The notes beneath the pieces are model-generated. The model was not told where the DNA came from. It made no database searches and worked only from the letters and a program-made list of their open reading frames with translations. DNA of 64,000 bases, taken from positions 11,829,087 to 11,893,086 of the forward strand of contig CM055819.1 in assembly GCA_029582265.1 (NCBI GenBank), given 5' to 3'. Below, in pieces: positions 61,101 to 64,000 of this stretch. Every line of letters starts with the position of its first letter. Position 1 is the first letter of the stretch. This DNA is from Zoroaster sp. YZ-2022. Its lineage: Eukaryota; Echinodermata; Asteroidea; Forcipulatida; Zoroasteridae. Made by a program: the position numbers and the translations under genes.

Positions 61101-63985
61101 GACAAATAATGGTATCCTCTGTATTATAAAAGTCAATTTTGTTAACGTTTACATGTATTTGTACACCAAAGGAGGCATGTTTTCAACAAGAATGAAAACG
61201 GGTATCCGAACTTTCCTGATTTCGGGTATCCGGTTCCAAAAATATCTGAAAACGCACAGCCCTATAAAATACTACAAAGGCGTTATCAGAGTGTAATCAC
61301 TTGAATAAAATTGCTCCTAAAAGTGTAAACATTACATTGTTCATTAGTCAAATATCTATGTTCACACCGCTGAAATGGTACGTCCCAATTTTAAAAAGTC
61401 GTTTACAGGTACTCGGAACCGAAAAATGGAACCGGGTAATGACAGTTTCGGTCGGGTATCCGGATACCCGGCACAGCCCTACAGTCTTTATGATTATTTT
61501 TGACTAGCCCGCTGGACTACTTTGAAAAGTGTTTTGACCTGTCATCTGCCATTTTAACTGACAATGTGACTATAGGCCAGCGGACTGCAGTTAAGGTCAA
61601 GCTTGGGCAGGTCAGGCTTTTAGACAGCCAGCCGCTATACCAATACCAATTTAATCAAAGGATCAGAGACCACCATGGCTATAAAGTGAGACATAAACCT
61701 TTTCTACACATTGTGCAATCTGAAAACACATTCAATTCCCTACACTTAATCCGTCTGAAAAGGTCTCTTTGAATGGCGGTGGATTAAGAGAAACAATGCC
61801 ATGTGGGCGGCTCCTATGTGATCAAACAGTCGGCTTACCACTGAAGTAGTTCGCTTTTATTTCTCAGTTCCATTAGCTGAAAAGACTGGTCTTATTGTTT
61901 TCATGGAATTTCTGACTTAACTCACAATCGCAATTTTTGTTTTAATCGCGATATATATTTTTCATCATGATATTTTTTTTAATCAAGATATATTTTTTTA
62001 ATCGCGATCGAAAAAAATATTTATTGCAATTGAATAAAAAAAGTATCGCGATATTCGATGTTATCGTATTATTGCCCAAGCTTAGGGTGGAGGGAATATT
62101 AACAATATTTAAATGCAGAAACATCACTATATTCACTATATTCACTACATTCAGTTAACAGAGGTACTTTCATTTTGGTATGAACCAGTCTTTAACACTT
62201 GATGTCATGTCTGCTGATGTACAGTGTATGTGATTGTGCATTAGGACTGCAAGTTTACAGTTAATTTATGGTGAATTGAGTAACCGTATGTTATATACAT
62301 GTATTTGGTTATTAACCATACCAGGGGTGTGTTTTCCCAACCGTAACCAGAAACTTGTTTCTGATGTCATATTCTTGACCAGAAACAAGATGGCACAGGT
62401 ACGCAAAAACGCGAACGTAACCAGAAAATTGTTCTCAGTTTGTGACGTGTTCAATCATTTGGCAAAACAGAACTTACTCGTAGGTGCTAGTATTTTTTTT
62501 TGTAGTAATAAACTTGAAAGAGATACTGGTATATGAATAATCATATCATCATGTATTAACAAATAATTAACAAAACTTTTGTTACTTTTTACAATCCGCC
62601 ATCTTGAAACCAAGCGTAACCGATCACAAACTTTGGTTCACATTAGGTCAGAACAATGACATCATCGCAGCACAAACGAACTCACGAAAACACTTAACCA
62701 ATGACCGAAGCCCAAACATGTTTCTGGTTACAGTCGCGAAAACACTTCCCAGATGTCTTAAAAGCATAATTCTAAGATGGCTGCCATCGTAGGTACACAC
62801 TGTATGCTGATTATGATAATTTTGCATTCATGAAATCTAAAATGATACCTATATTTATTTTATTATTTTTTAAAATACAATATAAAGGCAGGAAAATGAG
62901 GATTAGATAATACCTTTTTGGCATAGTTGTTTGATTATTTGAAAACGCTGTTGATGGATTTTGTAGGGTTATAAATCTTGGTTGTGGACTATGCTATGTT
63001 TTTGATCCACAAGTTAACCGAGTAACCAAGTACTCATTGTAGCACATAATGTACAAAATAACAATTAACCTTTTATATTGTTTGCCTATCAGACGTTTAT
63101 CTTTCTTAGTAAATGCTTTGGGTTTTTTTTTATGACATATTTTTTACTTGAAATTAAGCAATTTATTTCTGGTCAAAATTCATTTATATTTGTTTGCAAT
63201 TTCATCACCCGAGTACACATTGAGTGGCACATTCATAGATTGGTTTCTAAAGAATTTACTTATACACAAGAACAGTGACATTTTACCAATGTTGTATGAT
63301 AATCTTTAGGGTTTAATGAACTTACCAAACTACACACTGGTGATCAGTTGATAACCACACTCTTGGAATAGACATAGCCTGTCAAAACAATCACAAAATA
63401 CAGTAATTTTTTGAGAAAGCTAGGAAAAATCGACTGATGTTAAGAGTACAAATTAAATTAGACAAGAGCAGGATTTGAGCCTGCCAACTCCAACTTATCG
63501 TTCTAGCACTCTACCAACTGAACTATATTTAGCCCTATGTTGGTGGTTTTATCAATATCTTTGTTCGGGGGCACTAGTCAGAAGTGATTAAACCAAAGCA
63601 TGTCATATAGCCAGGAATCATACGCCTACTGTATGTTATGATACAACCTGGGAAGCTGCAGTCTGAAGCAGGATTTGAACCTGGGACTAGATTACCATAA
63701 CGGCACTCTACCAATGTTGCTACATGTATCTAGCCCTATAGGTCTCCTGATATCACTGCTTTTTATCCAACACAAGAACTGAAGCTTTAAAGCTGAAAAT
63801 ATTCCCAATCTGATCCATCAAAGATTTACAATTCAACTTACATTGACACTGATTCCCCTACGTGGTGCAATGATAGTCTGCAGGGATGTGAGGCCTGATC
63901 GTACCATCGTGTCACGATGTCCACCGCCAATAGACAACACTGTCACATCCTTCAGTCTCGCACCATTCATGTGGTCCTTCCAGTA
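48956..63985 (-). CDS. PGAP1: PGAP1, GPI inositol-deacylase (partial gene, 8 exons)
   Basis: PGAP1 is an ER membrane enzyme that removes the acyl chain from the inositol of GPI anchors after they are attached to proteins. Eight minus-strand exons read continuously. Landmarks are DVTVLSIGGGHRDTMVRSGL just after the lipase domain, then VWLSTDHQCVVW, CKELVLATKRALFQMVDSKT and YLDPKCHYTIKVVWSLQDKM. These follow the order of the human protein and are similar throughout (comparison from memory). All seven introns have GT-AG ends and matching phases. The catalytic serine exons lie beyond base 64000. The C-terminal membrane-spanning exons, expected to start with a segment like VVRFHGGALPAY, were not found between 39.0 and 48.9 kb. 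No frame breaks are seen, so the gene looks functional as far as visible. Confidence 0.93.
49257..50092. mobile_element. Inverted-repeat element in a PGAP1 intron
   Basis: CCCTGCGGTGAGTG at the left is inverted as CGCACCGCAGGG at the right. A second internal pair, CCTACTGTATTTTACAGTAGG and CCTACTGTAAAAAACAGTAGG, is itself palindromic. The middle has G-runs near 49645-49687 and a TTAATTAA-rich palindromic stretch near 49859-49900. I saw no clear target duplication, so the class is open. Confidence 0.55.
50380..50520 (-). CDS. PGAP1: PGAP1 exon 7 of the visible part
   Basis: The exon is 141 nt, phase 1 in and out. It reads AASVAVEFTDIGASFYNITM, then VDFNLFHLAYTARLEPLVC. The beta-strand-rich lumenal segment with a single Cys corresponds to the human region around YNLELLNFGQIYQAFKI. 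Confidence 0.87.
50531..50815. repeat. Microsatellite-like repeat split by a Penelope-type tail
   Basis: The unit GATGATAATAACAAGACTAAACA and shorter forms flank both sides (50531-50625 and 50772-50812). Between them the minus strand reads CTCCTGAGGACGATCAGAGC, then GATCGAAACGTCGAGTTGTA and an ending typical of Penelope-like 3' tails. Confidence 0.65.
51198..51273 (-). CDS. PGAP1: PGAP1 exon 6 of the visible part
   Basis: The exon is 76 nt, phase 0 in and phase 1 out, reading MPISAELYDTNQRNIDFTLP and GPFSG. It is a short lumenal segment with weak conservation. Splice phases with both neighbours fit exactly. Confidence 0.87.
51430..51670. repeat. Dispersed repeat copy in a PGAP1 intron
   Basis: GATGGTATTCCCTAGATATA, GAGGTGCTGTCA and the end CATAGGTTGGTTATTTAATG resemble parts of 10.4-10.7, 52.6-52.9 and 56.0-56.3 kb. 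The class is unknown. Confidence 0.5.
52185..52504 (-). CDS. PGAP1: PGAP1 exon 5 of the visible part (lumenal domain)
   Basis: The exon is 320 nt, phase 1 in and phase 0 out. It starts GATFELMTNYHKYSIRARS and includes SREWLFVCQEGNTTSCSKGV and LVPPLKSGLKEALVTLDEYP. The W(I/L)F.C.....C..GVDxS pattern and the following LRLQDYP-like motif are PGAP1 features. The acceptor has a good pyrimidine tract (ggtattcctcctcag). Confidence 0.93.
52610..52915. repeat. Dispersed repeat copy in a PGAP1 intron
   Basis: GCTGATGGTATGAATCTTAC, CTCTTTCCTAAATTAC, TTTCACAGGTTGATTG and GAGTAAGCATACTCTTAGAA recur in the copies at 51.4 and 56.0 kb. The right end (AACACCATGTGAGTTATAAT) recurs near 44.4 kb. Confidence 0.55.
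53048..55408. mobile_element. hAT transposon, complete ends (family D)
   Basis: The 2361-bp element has perfect inverted ends CAGTGTTCTAGCCAGG. A perfect 8-bp duplication, CACATGAA, occupies 53040-53047 and 55409-55416. Subterminal repeats include GCGTATCGGGCCGATACGC, a palindrome, and further TACGCTATAA copies. Frames inside are short, with no recognised transposase. It lies in the PGAP1 intron between exons 4 and 5 of the visible part. Confidence 0.92.
55417..56624. other. PGAP1 intron sequence with a dispersed repeat at 56040-56260
   Basis: CTTTCCTAAATTCTTTCACA, TTTCACAGGTTGGTTGATTA and GAGAGTAAACATACTGGGAG at 56060-56215 belong to the same dispersed repeat as at 52.6 kb. The PGAP1 exon at 55851-55959 lies within the interval; nothing else is seen. 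Confidence 0.5.
55851..55959 (-). CDS. PGAP1: PGAP1 exon 4 of the visible part
   Basis: The exon is 109 nt, phase 0 in and phase 1 out, reading LSTDPELRMKVFRHHFVTHN and onward. The HHF motif matches LYHHFIRH in the human protein. The acceptor is cttgttag and the donor gtgagt. Confidence 0.9.
56625..56691 (-). CDS. PGAP1: PGAP1 exon 3 of the visible part
   Basis: The exon is 67 nt. Its first base completes the split Trp codon, followed by CKELVLATKRALFQMVDSKT and KQ, ending in phase 0 before gtacat. It matches the CKQL...TTVRAFFDLID region of the human protein. Confidence 0.93.
57363..57417 (-). mobile_element. tRNA-derived SINE 3'-end fragment (copy 6)
   Basis: AATAATAATAATAATGTGTG and the body end TATATAGCGCACGTATCCAC are present in level 2. 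Only the last ~55 bp remain. Confidence 0.75.
57860..58230 (-). pseudogene. hAT transposase C-terminal remnant in level 2
   Basis: On the minus strand the frame contains YPPIPSSLVYY and, near its end, YVTAKQSCLTPDNVNMLVFL followed by AMN. The CLTPDNVNMLVFL segment resembles the C-terminal dimerisation region of hAT transposases. No catalytic residues are visible and the N-terminal part is absent. A further decayed copy lies inverted in level 3 at about 59570-59760. Confidence 0.65.
58855..59323. mobile_element. Nested stack level 4: 469-bp hAT-like MITE inserted in level 3
   Basis: It has inverted ends CAAGGGCGCAACCAC (right end CGTGGTTGCGCCCTTG). A perfect 8-bp duplication, CATTGTAT, occupies 58847-58854 and 59324-59331. 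Level 2 carries the related unoccupied site (CATTGTTT on the minus strand, near 58545). The left end is followed by a G-run and a C-run that form a hairpin. Confidence 0.9.
60307..60865. repeat. Three tandem copies of a ~185-bp promoter-like unit in level 3
   Basis: Copies begin at about 60307, 60493 and 60678 with CCAAAGCCAACATG. Each contains ACATGGCGTACG (or ACATGACGTACG), CCGCCCACATCG or close, ACCAATGACATT, CACGTG and CGCATGCGCTCTGAT or close. These resemble YY1, GC-box, CCAAT-box, E-box and NRF1 sites. The two spacings are 186 and 185 bp. Level 2 does not have this array. Confidence 0.85.
62320..62760. mobile_element. Possible MITE with ~35-bp imperfect inverted repeats
   Basis: CAGGGGTGTGTTTTCCCAAC and GTAACCAGAAAC at the left match, inverted, GTTTCTGGTTACAGTCGCGA and AAAACACTTCCC at the right. 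The interior and right flank have three ATGGC or GCCAT motifs (AAGATGGCAC, CCGCCATCTT, AAGATGGCTGCC). No target duplication was seen. Confidence 0.45.
63326..63378 (-). CDS. PGAP1: PGAP1 exon 2 of the visible part
   Basis: The exon is 53 nt, reads AMSIPRVWLSTDHQCVV and ends with TG of a split Trp codon before gtaagt. It matches the conserved WVSTDHLSIVW segment of vertebrate PGAP1. The following intron of about 6.6 kb contains the four-level nested transposon stack. Confidence 0.92.
63465..63760 (-). mobile_element. Second SINE-like family, tRNA-related (two copies at 63.5 kb)
   Basis: On the minus strand one copy has GGTAGAGTGCTAGAACG and CAGGCTCAAATCCTGCTC, and the other has GGTAGAGTGCCGTTATGG and CAGGTTCAAATCCTGCTT. 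These are box-A- and box-B-like sequences. Each is followed or preceded by the CTTCTGACTAGTGCCC or AGGGCTA motifs also seen near 28 kb. Confidence 0.6.
63842..63985 (-). CDS. PGAP1: PGAP1 exon 1 of the visible part
   Basis: The exon is 48 codons, phase 0 at both ends, beginning YWKDHMNG and ending APRRGISVN. The acceptor is ttaccctcag and the donor gtaagt. It corresponds to the end of the lipase domain, where human PGAP1 has a similar VLSxxGGxRDxxVRSGLT motif. Confidence 0.93.
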
Positions 63986-64000
63986 CTGAGGGTAACAAAT

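Larger units (their letters stand above)
58600..61264. mobile_element. Nested stack level 3: second hAT family B element, inverted, inserted in level 2
   Basis: The 2665-bp element starts TAGGGCTGTGCCGGG and ends with the other family B terminus, ACGCACAGCCCTA. A perfect 8-bp duplication, TAAAATAC, occupies 58592-58599 and 61265-61272. Level 3 itself contains, inverted, the unoccupied version of its own insertion site near 58805-58815, because level 2 and level 3 are the same family. Confidence 0.94.
57258..61481. mobile_element. Nested stack level 2: hAT family B element inserted in level 1
   Basis: The 4224-bp span starts TAGGGCTGTGCG and ends GCACAGCCCTA. A perfect 8-bp duplication, CAGTCTTT, occupies 57250-57257 and 61482-61489. 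The family A copy at 25417-26851 has the unoccupied site, CAGTCTGT, at 26151-26158. The two ends are otherwise different, one beginning with CGTTTTCTGATATT and the other with CGGGTATCCGGATACC. It contains a hAT transposase remnant. Confidence 0.94.
56776..62084. mobile_element. Nested stack level 1: hAT family A element
   Basis: The 5309-bp span has ends TAAGCTTGGGCAATA (left and, inverted, right). A perfect 8-bp duplication, GGGTGGAG, occupies 56768-56775 and 62085-62092. Without the inserted elements it is about 1.1 kb and matches the copy at 25417-26851 along its length. It has no coding capacity. Confidence 0.92.

Overview
This is eukaryotic, intron-rich and AT-rich genomic DNA with two 500-N scaffold gaps (2023-2522 and 33975-34474). 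It has tRNA-derived SINEs, DIRS-, LINE- and Penelope-type retroelement remnants, many DNA transposons and long minisatellites. Gene content (a DNA-PKcs gene and a PGAP1 gene) and repeat style (frequent TACATGTA, SINEs with an AAT/ATT tail) suggest a marine invertebrate, perhaps an echinoderm or other deuterostome. The species call is inference only.

Two host genes lie in tandem on the minus strand, read from right to left. PGAP1 (GPI inositol-deacylase, ER) occupies about 48956-63985. Eight consecutive exons can be read with matching splice phases and no frame breaks; the lipase part is beyond the right edge, and no exons for the membrane-spanning C-terminus were found to the left. PRKDC (DNA-PKcs, N-terminal HEAT region, about human residues 190-750) occupies about 38966-2881. 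Its exons are recognisable, but several show apparent one-base frame breaks or phase clashes. Between the two, on the plus strand, is a 498-codon uninterrupted reading frame (42094-43590) with an upstream in-frame stop, a possible splice acceptor and a polyA signal; I do not recognise its family.

The rest is mobile or repetitive. From left to right: a DIRS-like gag remnant split by a SINE and a LINE endonuclease remnant (0.5-2.0 kb); a 5.9-kb array of a 22-bp satellite (4.4-10.3 kb); a 1.3-kb G-rich 15-bp minisatellite (11.6-12.9 kb); a Penelope-like GIY-YIG tail (14.5-15.1 kb); a SINE with a perfect (AAT)n run of about 311 bp (21.7-22.4 kb); a hAT copy (25.4-26.9 kb); two Tc1/mariner-type elements (28.5-30.2 and 39.7-41.0 kb); a Harbinger-like MITE (38.0-38.7 kb); a degraded hAT (45.2-47.7 kb); a SINE (48.2-48.6 kb); and a hAT (53.0-55.4 kb).

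The most striking structure is one PGAP1 intron (56692-63325). It holds four DNA transposons nested one inside another, each with its own perfect 8-bp target-site duplication. For the three inner insertions a related empty site can be read elsewhere in this same window. The third-level element carries a threefold tandem repeat of about 185 bp that is rich in promoter-like motifs.
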